From Streptomyces sp. NBC_01460 (GTDB lineage: Bacteria; Actinomycetota; Actinomycetes; Streptomycetales; Streptomycetaceae), in assembly GCF_036227405.1 (NCBI RefSeq), contig NZ_CP109473.1, forward strand, positions 5,456,001 through 5,520,000: a stretch of DNA of 64,000 bases, given 5' to 3'. Shown here piece by piece: positions 15,762 through 25,028 of this stretch. Within the stretch, counting starts at the first letter, position 1. Every line of letters begins with the position of its first letter. The translations under genes were made by a program, and so were the position numbers. Under the pieces are notes generated by a model. It saw only the letters and a list, made by a program, of their open reading frames with translations. It was not told the origin of the DNA and did no database searches.

Positions 15762-16403
15762 TCAGTGCTGATCGACGCCGTGCAGGGGGAATCCCGCGAT
15801 GCCCCGCCAGGCCAGCGACGTGAGCAGCTGCACGGCCGTGTCACGCGGAATGCTCGAGCGGCTGGAGAGCCAGTAACGCGCCACGACCTGGGAGACACCG
15901 CCGAGGCCGACCGCGAGCAGCATCGATTCGTCCTTGGACAGGCCCGTGTCTCCGGCGATGACGTCGGAGATGGCCTCCGCGCACTGCAGGGAGACCCGGT
16001 CGACCCTCTCGCGGACCGCCGGCTCGTTCGTCAGGTCCGACTCGAACACGAGGCGGAAGGCGCCGCCCTCGTCCTCCACGTACGCGAAGTAGGCGTCCAT
16101 CGTCGCCTCGACGCGCATCTTGTTGTCCGTCGTCGACGCGAGCGCCGTGCGGACCGCCTGGAGCAGTGACTCGCAGTGCTGGTCGAGCAGGGCGAGGTAG
16201 AGCTCCAGCTTGCCCGGGAAGTGCTGGTAGAGCACCGGCTTGCTGACGCCCGCCCGCTCGGCGATGTCGTCCATCGCCGCGGAGTGGTAGCCCTGCGCGA
16301 CGAAGACCTCCTGGGCGGCGCCCAGCAGCTGATTGCGTCGGGCACGGCGAGGCAGCCGGGTGCCCCGCGGGCGCGCCGCCTCTGTCTGCTCGATGGCTGT
16401 CAC
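15762..16403 (-). CDS. TetR/AcrR-family transcriptional regulator
   Basis: 213 aa from GTG 16401-16403 (GGGAGG upstream). The N-terminal helix-turn-helix is classical: LGAAQEVFVAQGYHSAAMDD then IAERAGVSKPVLYQHFPGK (about residues 27-64). The C-terminal ligand domain has no diagnostic feature. It is followed by DUF3107 and preceded by an acidic small gene on the same strand, so no divergent target is obvious. The same arrangement is common in Streptomyces. Its ligand and targets are unknown. Confidence 0.9.
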   Translation of the reverse strand: MTAIEQTEAARPRGTRLPRRARRNQLLGAAQEVFVAQGYHSAAMDDIAERAGVSKPVLYQHFPGKLELYLALLDQHCESLLQAVRTALASTTDNKMRVEATMDAYFAYVEDEGGAFRLVFESDLTNEPAVRERVDRVSLQCAEAISDVIAGDTGLSKDESMLLAVGLGGVSQVVARYWLSSRSSIPRDTAVQLLTSLAWRGIAGFPLHGVDQH

Positions 16404-16571
16404 GCCGCCTCCCAATTTCGTGGTCGAACACAGTCGTACCGTGCACGCTGCGCCGTGGGGCCATCGTACTTTTGAGTAACCCGGGTGTGCGCGGCGCGGA
16501 CGCAGAATTTCACGGACCGGACGGCTGCGGTAGCCGCAGATTCGTCGGCCCATGCCGCATAGCGGTGCGTT

Positions 16572-16787
16572 TTACCGGTAATCGTCCTCATCCTGTGTGA
16601 TGACACGGGCCTGTTCGGCCGCATCCGCCTCGTTCGCGGTGCCGCGGTCGACGCCGCTGAGGGGTTCGTCGTGCTCCGGCAGGACGGGGGCCTGCTGTTC
16701 GGCGCTGTCGGCTTCCGGGGCTTCCGGGTCCGGTTCGTCCGGCTGGGGGTCCTCGAAGGTCTCCGGGTCGCTCGGGTCGACCGTCAT
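16572..16787 (-). CDS. Small acidic, probably disordered protein
   Basis: 71 aa, extremely acidic and Pro/Glu/Asp-rich in its first half (PSDPETFEDPQPDEPDPEAP), ending DEDDYR. ATG at 16785-16787 behind a GGAAGGGAG site. Its size and composition suggest an intrinsically disordered protein; the function is unknown. It is divergent from the hydrolase at 16898, with 110 nt between them. Confidence 0.55.
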   Translation of the reverse strand: MTVDPSDPETFEDPQPDEPDPEAPEADSAEQQAPVLPEHDEPLSGVDRGTANEADAAEQARVITQDEDDYR

Positions 16788-16897
16788 GATGGCTCCCTTC
16801 CTTCCCTTGCAGCCTAGGAGCAACCCCGCAGGGGCGCTATGCGGCCTGTGACCGCGAACACATGAACCACCGCGTGATCGTCTCGTAACATTGCCGC

Positions 16898-17866
16898 ATG
16901 TCTTCGACCGAGCTGCCCGGTATCCAGGCCGCCGCCGCCGCCGCGGTGGCTCCCACGGTCAGTGCCGTCAGGGTCGCCGAGGGGGAGAAGCTGCGTTCCG
17001 TCGCGCTGCCCGGCCTCACCCTGAGCGTCCGCTCCCGTCCGGCGGAGACGGCGGCACCGGCCCCCGCCCTCTTCGTGCACGGACTGGGCGGCTCCTCCCA
17101 GAACTGGTCGGCCCTGATGCCGCTGCTGGCGGACACCCTCGACAGCGAGGCGGTCGACCTGCCCGGCTTCGGGGACTCCCCGCCGCCGGACGACGGCAAC
17201 TACTCGGTCACCGGACACGCCCGGGCGGTGATCCGGCTGCTCGACGCCGGCCGGCGCGGGCCCGTCCACCTTTTCGGTAACTCCCTGGGTGGCGCCGTCG
17301 CCACCCGGGTCGCGGCCGTCCGGCCCGATCTGGTGCGCACCCTCACGCTGATCTCCCCGGCCCTGCCCGAGATCCGGGTCCAGCGGCCGGCCGTGCCGAC
17401 CGCCCTGCTCGCACTCCCGGGCGTCGCATCCCTGTTCGCCCGGCTCACCCATGACTGGACCGCCGAACAGCGCACCCGCGGTGCCATGGCACTCTGTTAC
17501 GGCGATCCGGCACGAATCTCCGACGAAGCCTTCCGTCACGCGGTGGCCGAGATGGAGCGACGGCTGGAGCTGCCGTACTTCTGGGACGCCATGACGCGCT
17601 CGGCACGGGGCATCGTCGATGCCTACACGCTGGGAGGACAGCACGGGCTGTGGCGCCAGGCCGAGCGGGTGCTCGCACCGACCCTGCTGGTGTACGGCGG
17701 ACGGGACCAGCTCGTCTCGTACCGGATGGCACGCAGGGCGTCCGCGGCCTTCCGCGACTCGCGCCTGCTGACACTGCCCGACGCCGGGCACGTGGCGATG
17801 ATGGAGTACCCGGAGACGATCGCCCAGGCTTTCCGGGAACTGCTCGACGAACGTGGTGGGAGCTGA
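16898..17866 (+). CDS. Alpha/beta hydrolase
   Basis: 322 aa. LFVHGLGGSSQNW (about residues 53-65) is the HG oxyanion segment, FGNSLGGAVA (Ser about 130) the nucleophile elbow, YGGRDQLV (about 268) supplies the acid and DAGHVAMME (about 293) the His. It resembles hydrolases of the epoxide-hydrolase/esterase type; substrate unknown. A -10-like TAACAT (16886-16891) ends six bases before the ATG and no ribosome site is present, so the mRNA is probably leaderless. The DUF3152 gene begins eight bases after its stop, indicating an operon. Confidence 0.85.
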   Translation: MSSTELPGIQAAAAAAVAPTVSAVRVAEGEKLRSVALPGLTLSVRSRPAETAAPAPALFVHGLGGSSQNWSALMPLLADTLDSEAVDLPGFGDSPPPDDGNYSVTGHARAVIRLLDAGRRGPVHLFGNSLGGAVATRVAAVRPDLVRTLTLISPALPEIRVQRPAVPTALLALPGVASLFARLTHDWTAEQRTRGAMALCYGDPARISDEAFRHAVAEMERRLELPYFWDAMTRSARGIVDAYTLGGQHGLWRQAERVLAPTLLVYGGRDQLVSYRMARRASAAFRDSRLLTLPDAGHVAMMEYPETIAQAFRELLDERGGS

Positions 17867-17874
17867 TCCGGGGC

Positions 17875-19200
17875 GTGGGACGACACAGCCGAAAAGGCCC
17901 CGAGGCCAGAGAGCGCGAGACCGGGGCCGCGGCCGGAGCCGGTGCGGAGCGCGGTACCGGCAGGCGCGGGCGGGATTCCGCCACGCCGCCCCCGCGGGAG
18001 GCGCACGGCCCCTTCCGCGACGCTCCGCAGGTGCGGGGCGGACACCCCGAGCAGCGTGAGCCCGGCGGTGGCTGGGGGACCGCGCCGCAGCCGCCGCACG
18101 ACAGCCGGCGGGATCCGGCGGGTCCGGGGGGCCAGGACGTCTTCCGCGCCCGGCAGGCCGCCATGGCCAGGCAGCAGGCGGCCCAGCAGGAGGCGGAGCG
18201 CCGTACCCCAGGGCCGCGGTCCGGCGGCGCCGCTCTGATACCGGGCCCGCGCAGGGAGTTCCTGGAAGCGTTCGACACGACGGCTTCGCACCCCGCGCCG
18301 CCGGTCCCGCCCGAGGACACGACCCCGGCCTCTCCCGAGCCGGACGGGGCCGACGGAGGCCAGGGCGACGGGCGCACGCGTGCGCCGAAGGGCGGCAAGG
18401 GCCGCACCTTCACCGGGATCGCGGCCGCCGCCGTGACCACGGTCCTCGCTGTCGTGGTGGCCGGGCAGGTGGCACAGGACCCCGGGAGCACGGGCGACGG
18501 TCCGCAGCCCTCCGGCGTCGACCGGCAGGACTCGGAGGACGCCTCCCGCTCGGTGGACCGCCCCACCCCCCGGATGCAGCGGCAGGAGGTCAAGACCCTC
18601 TCGTACGCGCAGAAGATGGCCACCGCCTTCCCGCTGGCAGCGGACCTGAAGGGCTCCGGGTCGTTCGAGGCGGTCGCTGGGCTGGCGAAGGCGCCCGGCA
18701 AGGGGCGCATGTACCGGTACCGGATCGACGTCGAGAAGGGACTCGGCCTCGACACCGGGCTGTTCGCCGAAGCCGTGCAGAAGACGCTGAACGACGACCG
18801 CAGCTGGGCGCACAACGGTGCCATGACCTTCGAGCGGATCTCCTCCGGCGAACCCGATTTCGTGATCACCCTCGCGAGTCCGGGGACCACCGGGGTCTGG
18901 TGCGAGAAGTCCGGCCTGGACACCACGGAGGACAACGTCTCCTGCGACTCGGCCGCCACGGACCGCGTGATGATCAACGCGTACCGGTGGGCGCAGGGGG
19001 CCTCGACCTTCGGCAAGGACAAGCTCCTGGCCTACCGTCAGATGCTGATCAACCACGAGGTCGGCCACCGGCTGGGACACAACCATGTGAGCTGCCGCAC
19101 TCCGGGAGCCCTGGCGCCCGTGATGCAGCAGCAGACCAAGACCCTGGACATCGACGGCATCAAGTGTCGGCCCAACCCCTGGGTCCATCCCGGAAGTTGA
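17875..19200 (+). CDS. DUF3152 membrane-anchored zinc-protease-like protein
   Basis: 441 aa from GTG 17875 (VGRHSR opening, typical of the family). The first 180 residues are disordered, rich in Arg, Pro and Gln. A single membrane helix (about residues 182-200, GIAAAAVTTVLAVVVAG) places the C-terminal domain outside. That DUF3152 domain (about 255-441) contains NHEVGHRLGHNH, an HExGHxxGxxH zincin-type site, and conserved Cys residues probably in disulfides. The family resembles secreted metalloproteases, but activity is not established. GGGAG precedes the start by 13 nt. Confidence 0.85.
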   Translation: MGRHSRKGPEARERETGAAAGAGAERGTGRRGRDSATPPPREAHGPFRDAPQVRGGHPEQREPGGGWGTAPQPPHDSRRDPAGPGGQDVFRARQAAMARQQAAQQEAERRTPGPRSGGAALIPGPRREFLEAFDTTASHPAPPVPPEDTTPASPEPDGADGGQGDGRTRAPKGGKGRTFTGIAAAAVTTVLAVVVAGQVAQDPGSTGDGPQPSGVDRQDSEDASRSVDRPTPRMQRQEVKTLSYAQKMATAFPLAADLKGSGSFEAVAGLAKAPGKGRMYRYRIDVEKGLGLDTGLFAEAVQKTLNDDRSWAHNGAMTFERISSGEPDFVITLASPGTTGVWCEKSGLDTTEDNVSCDSAATDRVMINAYRWAQGASTFGKDKLLAYRQMLINHEVGHRLGHNHVSCRTPGALAPVMQQQTKTLDIDGIKCRPNPWVHPGS

Positions 19201-19252
19201 CCGGTGAGGGAGGCGCCCTGTCCGCAATGTGGGACGGGCGTCTCACTGCGCG

Positions 19253-19281
19253 TTGACATCGGGGGAGGGGTCGTTCATATT
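19253..19281 (+). promoter_or_regulatory. Predicted housekeeping promoter for the leader ORF and peptide transporter operon
   Basis: TTGACA at 19253-19258, a 17-nt spacer, then CATATT at 19276-19281: a near-consensus sigma-70-type (HrdB) promoter. The start point should fall at about 19288-19289, exactly on the ATG of the short ORF. Confidence 0.7.
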
Positions 19282-19288
19282 TCTCCGC

Positions 19289-19384
19289 ATGTCACGCAGC
19301 CCCGCATCCTCCGAGCGCGCCGCCCTTGAGCTGGCGCTCCTCGGCGTGGCCGGGCACTGCGTAGCCGACATTCTCTGTCGCTGA
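19289..19384 (+). CDS. Short leaderless ORF, likely cysteine-sensing leader peptide
   Basis: 31 codons: starts MSRSPASSERAALELALL and finishes GVAGHCVADILCR followed by TGA. No ribosome site precedes it; a consensus promoter puts the transcript start at or one base from the ATG. Two Cys codons (TGC and TGT) lie among the last eight residues, and the peptide sits 204 nt upstream of a peptide-transport operon. Known actinobacterial leader ORFs of this kind stall ribosomes when cysteinyl-tRNA is scarce; that this one does so is inference. Alternatively it is a non-regulatory small protein. Confidence 0.55.
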   Translation: MSRSPASSERAALELALLGVAGHCVADILCR

Positions 19385-19588
19385 CGCCTGCTCGAGCGCG
19401 CGTCGGCCTCCCCGACGAGCCCCTTCCGGGCTCCTCGGGCCGTTTCTCCGCCGCGCCCGGGCGTACTCCGTCCGCAGGCGCGGCATTTCGGTATCCGGTT
19501 CCCCTCCCCGCACCGGGGCGGGACCGGCTGCGTCCGTGCGGACCTGCTCCCTCCTCCCCGCCGCAGCACACCGAGAGGTCATCTTCCG
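19385..19588 (+). promoter_or_regulatory. Possible attenuator between leader ORF and substrate-binding protein gene
   Basis: 204 nt of non-coding leader. It has several local stems: GAGCCC-cttcc-GGGCTC around 19420-19437 and a C-rich/G-rich pair CCCC-gcac-CGGGG around 19506-19520 within GGTTCC/GGGACC. Such mutually exclusive stems fit transcription or translation attenuation coupled to the short ORF, but no T-tract is present. Fold not computed. Confidence 0.35.
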
Positions 19589-21319
19589 ATGAGTCAGCCG
19601 TCCGTCATATCGCGCCGCGTGGCAACCACCGCCGCCGTCAGTCTCGCCCTGGTCGCCGGCCTCGCGGCCTGCGCCGGGCCCAAGGACGACGGGGAGAGCG
19701 GCGGCGGGTCCGGCGCCTCGGGCAAGCCGCAGAAGGGGGGCACCCTCACGGTCCTCAACAGCAACCCGCAGGAGGACTTCGACCCGGCGCGGCTCTACAC
19801 CTCCGGCGGCGGCAACGTCCCCTCCCTCGTCTTCCGCACGCTCACCACCCGCAACCGTGAGAACGGCGCGGCCGGCGCCGAGGTCGTCCCCGACCTCGCC
19901 ACCGACCTGGGCACGCCCAGCAAGAACGCCACCGTCTGGACGTACACCCTGAAGGACGGGCTGAAGTACGAGGACGGCACCGCGATCACCAGCGCGGACA
20001 TCAAGTACGGCATCGAGCGGTCCTTCGCCGCCGAACTCTCCGGCGGCGCGCCCTACCTGCGCGACTGGCTGATCGGCGGGGCCGACTACCAGGGCCCGTA
20101 CAAGGACAAGAAGGGCCTCGACTCGATCGAGGTGCCGGACGACAAGACCATCGTCTTCCACCTGAACAAGCCCGAGGGCGAGTTCCCCTACCTCGCCACC
20201 CAGACCCAGACGACCCCGGTGCCCCAGGCCAAGGACACGGGCACCAAGTACGAGGAGCACCCGGTCTCCTCGGGCCCGTACAAGGTCGTGTCGAACGAGA
20301 ACGACGGTGAGCGGCTCGTCCTGGAGCGCAATCCGCACTGGTCCGCCGCCACGGACGAGGAGCGCAAGGCCTACCCGGACAGGATCGACGTCCGCTCCGG
20401 CCTGGACTCCGCCGTCATCAACCAGCGTCTCTCCGCCTCCCAGGGCGCCGACGCGGCCGCCGTCACCACCGACACCAACCTCGGCCCGGCCGAGCTCGCC
20501 AAGGTGTCGGGTGACAAGAAGCTCGCCGCCCGCGTCGGCACCGGCCGCTTCGGCTACACGAACTACATCGCCTTCAACCCGAAGGTGAAGCCGTTCGACG
20601 ACCCGAAGGTGCGGCAGGCGATCTCCTACGCCGTCGACCGCTCCTCGGTGATCAACGCGGCGGGCGGCTCGTCCCTGGCCGAGCCGGCCACCACCTACCT
20701 GCCGAACCAGAAGTCCTTCGGCTACACGGCCTACGACCACTTCCCGGCGGGCGAGACCGGCAACGCGGCGAAGGCCAAGGAGCTGCTGAAGGAGGCCGGT
20801 CACCCGAACGGCCTGAAGGTCACCCTCACGCACTCCAACGACAAGGACTTCGAGACCAGCCCGGAGATCGCCACGGCTCTCCAGGCCGCCCTCAAGAAGG
20901 CGGGCATCACCGTCGAGCTGAAGGGGCTGGAGGGCAACGACTACTCCGACACCATCCACAGCGCGTCCAAGGAGCCGGGCTTCTTCCTCGCCCACTGGGG
21001 TGCCGACTGGCCCTCGGGCGGCCCGTTCCTCGCGCCGATCTTCGACGGACGGCAGATCGTGAAGGACGGTGCCAACTTCAACACCGGCTTCCTGAACGAC
21101 GCCTCGGTCAACAAGGAGATCGACGAGATCAACAAGCTCACCGACCTGGACGCCGCCGCCCGGCGCTGGGGCGCCCTCGACAAGAAGATCGGTGAGCAGG
21201 CGCTGACCGTGCCGCTCTTCCACCCGGTCTACAAGCGGCTCTTCGGCCAGGACGTCAAGAACGTCGTCATCAGCGACTGGACCGGCGTTCTCGACATCTC
21301 CCAGGCCGCGGTCAAGTAG
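19589..21319 (+). CDS. Oligopeptide ABC transporter substrate-binding lipoprotein (SBP_bac_5)
   Basis: 576 aa. The signal peptide ends in a lipobox (GLAAC, Cys about residue 28) followed by a Gly/Ser linker, so the protein is anchored outside the membrane. The mature part has family 5 features: GGTLTVLNSNPQEDFDPARL at the start, YTLKDGLKYEDGTAITSADI (the diagnostic box, about 122-141), and VRQAISYAVDRSSVI (about 339-353). It captures oligopeptides or dipeptides for the permeases that follow. First cistron after the leader ORF; two nt separate its stop from the next ATG. Confidence 0.93.
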   Translation: MSQPSVISRRVATTAAVSLALVAGLAACAGPKDDGESGGGSGASGKPQKGGTLTVLNSNPQEDFDPARLYTSGGGNVPSLVFRTLTTRNRENGAAGAEVVPDLATDLGTPSKNATVWTYTLKDGLKYEDGTAITSADIKYGIERSFAAELSGGAPYLRDWLIGGADYQGPYKDKKGLDSIEVPDDKTIVFHLNKPEGEFPYLATQTQTTPVPQAKDTGTKYEEHPVSSGPYKVVSNENDGERLVLERNPHWSAATDEERKAYPDRIDVRSGLDSAVINQRLSASQGADAAAVTTDTNLGPAELAKVSGDKKLAARVGTGRFGYTNYIAFNPKVKPFDDPKVRQAISYAVDRSSVINAAGGSSLAEPATTYLPNQKSFGYTAYDHFPAGETGNAAKAKELLKEAGHPNGLKVTLTHSNDKDFETSPEIATALQAALKKAGITVELKGLEGNDYSDTIHSASKEPGFFLAHWGADWPSGGPFLAPIFDGRQIVKDGANFNTGFLNDASVNKEIDEINKLTDLDAAARRWGALDKKIGEQALTVPLFHPVYKRLFGQDVKNVVISDWTGVLDISQAAVK

Positions 21320-21321
21320 TC

Positions 21322-22329
21322 ATGTCGGAAGCACTTCTGGTCCAGGAGGCGGGAGCGGCGCCGGTCGCCGCCCCCGCCTCGGGGGCCCGGCAGTTCTGGC
21401 GGCGGCTGCGCGCACAGCGCGCGGCCGCCGTCGCGGCGGTCGTGGTCCTCCTGCTCCTCCTGACCGCGATCGGAGCGCCGCTGTTCGCCGCGCTCGCGGG
21501 ACAGGACCCCCAGACCTACCACCCCGACCTCGTCGACTCGGCGGCCGGCGGGGTCCCCATCGGCTCCTTCGGGGGCATCAGCGCGGACCACTGGCTGGGC
21601 GTCGAACCCCAGACGGGCCGCGACCTCTTCGCCCGCGTCGTGTACGGGGCCCGGGTCTCGCTCGGCGTCGCCGTCGCGGCCACCGTCCTCCAGGTCACCA
21701 TCGGCGTGATCGTGGGGCTGGCGGCAGCCCTCGGCAGCCGCTGGGTCGACCAGGTCCTCAGCCGGATCACCGACATCAACGTCGCCCTGCCGCTCATGGT
21801 CATCGCCCTGGGGCTGCTCGCGATCGTGCCGCCCTCCTTCCCCCGGCCCGTGCTGATCGCCCTGGTCATCGGCGGCATCAACTGGGCCGGCACGTCCAAG
21901 ATCGTCCGGGCCCAGGCGCTCGCCCTGAAGTCCCTCGACTTCGTCTCCGCCGCGCAGCTGGCCGGACGCGGACGCTGGAGCATCGCCCGGCGGGAACTGC
22001 TGCCCTCGCTCGCCGCGCCCGTCATCACCTACGCCGCGCTGCTCTTCCCCGTCAACATCACGGTGGAGGCCGCCCTGTCCTTCCTCGGGGTCGGCATCAA
22101 ACCGCCCACCCCGTCCTGGGGGCAGATGCTCACGGAGGCCGACACCTGGTACCAGTCGGCCCCCACCTACCTCCTGATCCCCGCCGGGCTGCTCTTCGTG
22201 ACCGTGCTCGCCCTGACCGTCCTCGGTGAAGGCGTCCGCACGGCACTCGACCCGCGGGCCGCCTCCCGGTTGCGGATCGGCACCGGGCGCGAGAAGCGCG
22301 CGGAACGCACGAAGGAGCAGACGTCGTGA
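21322..22329 (+). CDS. Peptide ABC transporter permease, DppC/OppC type
   Basis: 335 aa, with an N-terminal helix, a periplasmic stretch (residues about 55-95) and five further helices. The EAA loop that docks the ATPase is visible as AAQLAGRGRWSIARRELLPS (about residues 212-231). LGVEPQTGRDLFARVVYGAR is the hallmark of DppC-type subunits, preceding the transport domain. It pairs with the DppB-type permease next to it. Its stop overlaps the next start by four bases, so the genes are coupled. Confidence 0.93.
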   Translation: MSEALLVQEAGAAPVAAPASGARQFWRRLRAQRAAAVAAVVVLLLLLTAIGAPLFAALAGQDPQTYHPDLVDSAAGGVPIGSFGGISADHWLGVEPQTGRDLFARVVYGARVSLGVAVAATVLQVTIGVIVGLAAALGSRWVDQVLSRITDINVALPLMVIALGLLAIVPPSFPRPVLIALVIGGINWAGTSKIVRAQALALKSLDFVSAAQLAGRGRWSIARRELLPSLAAPVITYAALLFPVNITVEAALSFLGVGIKPPTPSWGQMLTEADTWYQSAPTYLLIPAGLLFVTVLALTVLGEGVRTALDPRAASRLRIGTGREKRAERTKEQTS

Positions 22330-23315
22330 CCGGGTTCCTCCTGCGGCGGCTCGGCGGCGCCGTCTTCGTCCTCCTCTCCCTGACCGTCATCCTGTACGCG
22401 GTCTTCTACGTGGCCCCCGGCGACGTCGCCCAGATCGCCTGCGGTCCGCGCTGCTCACCCGCCCAGGTCGCCCAGGTCACCGAGCAGCTCCGGCTCGACG
22501 ACCCGGTGTACACGCAGTACTGGCATTTCCTCCAGGGCATCGTCGCCGGGCGGGACTTCTCCACCGGCACGGGCACGGACCACTGCCCCGCGCCCTGCCT
22601 CGGGGTGTCCTACCAGAGCGACCAGCAGGTCACGCGGCTGATCCTGACCAAGCTGCCGGTCACCGGCTCGCTCGTCATCGGGGCGTTCGTCCTGTGGATC
22701 CTGCTCGGCGTCGGTACGGGCGTGCTGTCCGCCTGGCGGCGGGGCCGGATCACCGAGCGGGTCCTCACCTGGCTCACCCTGGCCGGGACGGCCACGCCCG
22801 TCTTCGTCATCGGGCTGCTGCTCATCATCGTCTTCTGCTCCACACTCCAGTGGCTGCCGTCGCCGACGTACGTGCCGTTCACCGAGGACCCCGAGCAGTG
22901 GGCCTGGGGTCTCCTGCTGCCCTGGGTCTCCCTGGCGCTCATCGAGTCCGCCAAGTACGCGCGGCTGACCAGGAGCTCCATGCTGGAGACGCTTGCCGAG
23001 GACCACGTGCGCACCTTCCGCGCGTACGGCGTCGGCGAACGCGCCGTCATCGGGCGGCACGCCCTGCGCGGCGCCCTCGCCCCGGTGATCGCGCTCAGCG
23101 CGCTCGACGTCGGCTCCATGTTCGGCGGCGCGGTCCTCACCGAGTCCCTCTTCGGGATCCCGGGCATCGGGCGCGAACTGGTCCACGCCGTCAAGGTCGT
23201 CGACCTGCCCGTGGTCGTCGGCATGGTGCTGGTGACCGGTTTCTTCGTGGTGCTCGCCAATGCCGTCGCGGACATGCTGTACGCGCTGGCCGACCGACGG
23301 GTGGTCCTGTCATGA
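22326..23315 (+). CDS. Peptide ABC transporter permease, DppB/OppB type
   Basis: 329 aa, GTG start inside the previous stop (GTGA). Opens LLRRLGGAVFVLLSLTVILY, the typical first helix of OppB/DppB permeases; a periplasmic Cys-containing loop follows (CGPRCSP). The EAA-type segment is VRTFRAYGVGERAVIGRHAL (about residues 228-247). Six helices in total. The next gene begins in an ATGA overlap. The order SBP - C - B - ATPase is unusual, because permease B normally comes first, but it is seen in Streptomyces. Confidence 0.93.
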   Translation: MTGFLLRRLGGAVFVLLSLTVILYAVFYVAPGDVAQIACGPRCSPAQVAQVTEQLRLDDPVYTQYWHFLQGIVAGRDFSTGTGTDHCPAPCLGVSYQSDQQVTRLILTKLPVTGSLVIGAFVLWILLGVGTGVLSAWRRGRITERVLTWLTLAGTATPVFVIGLLLIIVFCSTLQWLPSPTYVPFTEDPEQWAWGLLLPWVSLALIESAKYARLTRSSMLETLAEDHVRTFRAYGVGERAVIGRHALRGALAPVIALSALDVGSMFGGAVLTESLFGIPGIGRELVHAVKVVDLPVVVGMVLVTGFFVVLANAVADMLYALADRRVVLS

Positions 23316-24952
23316 CAACACCGCTGGTCCAGGTCGAGGACCTCACCGTCGACTTCGGCGACGTCCGGGCCGTGGACGGGCTCTCCTTCACGCTGGAGGC
23401 GGGCGCGGCCCTCGGCGTCGTCGGCGAGTCCGGCTCCGGCAAGAGCGCGTCGGCGTCCGCCCTGCTCGGACTCCACCGGGGCACGGGAGCCCGGGTCACC
23501 GGCACCGTCCGGGTCGCCGGCACCGACGTGGGCGCCGCGGACGAGGCAGGGCTGCGGGCCCTGCGGGGGGCGAAGGCGGCGATGGTCTTCCAGGACCCGC
23601 TGTCCTCGCTCGACCCGTACTACGCGGTCGGCGACCAGATCGCCGAGGTGTACCGGGTGCACAACTCCGTCTCCCGCCGGGCGGCGCGGGCCAGGGCCGT
23701 CGAGGTCCTGGACCGGGTCGGCATCCCGGACGCGGCGCGCCGCGCCCGGTCCCGGCCGCACGAGTTCTCCGGGGGGATGCGGCAGCGGGCCCTCATCGCG
23801 ATGGCCCTGGCCTGCGAGCCCCGGCTCATCGTGGCGGACGAGCCGACCACCGCCCTCGACGTCACCGTGCAGGCCCAGATCCTGGACCTGCTGCACGACC
23901 TGCGCCGCGAGACGGGCATGGGCCTGCTGCTGGTCACCCACGACGTGGGCGTCGCCGCGGAGAGCGTGGACGACATCCTGGTGATGCGGCACGGCCGCGC
24001 GGTGGAGCGGGGCCCGGTCGCCGAGGTGCTGGGCGCGCCCCGGGAGCCGTACACCCGCGAGCTCCTGGCGTCGGTACCCCGGATCGACGAGAAGCGGGCC
24101 CACGTCCCGGGCCCGAGGACGGCGTCCCCGGACGCCGTGCCGCTCCTCGAAGCCGTCGGCCTCCGGCGTGAGTTCGGCCGGGGCGCCGGCCGGGTCACCG
24201 CGGTGGACGGGGTCTCGCTCACCGTCCACGCCGGGGAGACGCTCGGCATCGTGGGGGAGAGCGGCAGCGGCAAGACGACCCTCGGGCGCATGCTCGTACG
24301 GCTGCTCGACCCGACGGACGGCGGGCTCCGGTACGGGGGACGGGAGATCGGCTCGCTGCCGGAGCGGGAGATCCGTCCGTTCCGCCGGGAGCTCCAGATG
24401 GTCTTCCAGGATCCCGTCGCCTCGCTCAACCCGCGCCGCTCGATCGGTGAGTCCGTGGCGGATCCGCTCCGCGCGGCGGGGGAGACCGACGAGTCCCGGA
24501 TCCGGGACCGGGTGCGCGAACTGCTGGAGCGGGTCGGGCTCGACGCCGGGCGGTACGAGCGCCATCCGCACGAGTTCAGCGGCGGGCAGCGCCAGCGGAT
24601 CGGCATCGCGCGTGCGCTCGCCGCCGAGCCCCGGCTGATCGTCTGCGACGAGCCGGTCTCCGCGCTCGACGTCACGACCCAGGCCCAGGTGATCTCCCTG
24701 CTCGCGGAGCTCCAGCGGGAGCTGGGCATCGGGCTCGTCTTCATCGCCCACGACCTGGCCGTCGTACGGCAGGTCAGTGACCGCGTGGCGGTGATGCGGC
24801 AGGGCCGCATCGTCGAGCAGGGCGCCGTCGACGAGGTCTACGGATCGCCCCGCGACCCGTACACGAAGCAGCTCCTGGCAGCGGTACCCGCCCTCGATCC
24901 GGCGCGTGCCGCGGAACGCCGGGCGACCCGCGCGGAGCTGGCCGCAGCCTGA
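23312..24952 (+). CDS. Peptide ABC transporter ATPase, fused DppD-DppF
   Basis: 546 aa containing two complete ABC ATPase halves. First half: Walker A GESGSGKSASA (about residue 36), signature SGGMRQRALIAMAL, Walker B LIVADEPTT. Second half (from about 275): GESGSGKTTLG, signature SGGQRQRIGIARAL, Walker B LIVCDEPVS. In most bacteria these are separate genes (DppD and DppF); here they are one chain, so subunit stoichiometry is fixed. It powers import by the two upstream permeases. Last gene of the operon, followed by a strong inverted repeat. Confidence 0.95.
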   Translation: MTTPLVQVEDLTVDFGDVRAVDGLSFTLEAGAALGVVGESGSGKSASASALLGLHRGTGARVTGTVRVAGTDVGAADEAGLRALRGAKAAMVFQDPLSSLDPYYAVGDQIAEVYRVHNSVSRRAARARAVEVLDRVGIPDAARRARSRPHEFSGGMRQRALIAMALACEPRLIVADEPTTALDVTVQAQILDLLHDLRRETGMGLLLVTHDVGVAAESVDDILVMRHGRAVERGPVAEVLGAPREPYTRELLASVPRIDEKRAHVPGPRTASPDAVPLLEAVGLRREFGRGAGRVTAVDGVSLTVHAGETLGIVGESGSGKTTLGRMLVRLLDPTDGGLRYGGREIGSLPEREIRPFRRELQMVFQDPVASLNPRRSIGESVADPLRAAGETDESRIRDRVRELLERVGLDAGRYERHPHEFSGGQRQRIGIARALAAEPRLIVCDEPVSALDVTTQAQVISLLAELQRELGIGLVFIAHDLAVVRQVSDRVAVMRQGRIVEQGAVDEVYGSPRDPYTKQLLAAVPALDPARAAERRATRAELAAA

Positions 24953-25028
24953 CGCAGCGTCACTGAAGCCCCGCAGTTCGCAACAGAACGCGACTGGAGC
25001 GGGAAAGTTACGCCGGTTCACCCCTTTC

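Noticed and set aside
16404..16571. Search for a TetR operator or divergent target
   Set aside because: No clear palindrome; the upstream gene is on the same strand.
19289..19384. Reading the leader ORF as a fragment of a larger broken gene
   Set aside because: Promoter position, complete ATG-to-stop frame and spacing to the operon fit a leader; the flanks carry no homologous coding remnant.
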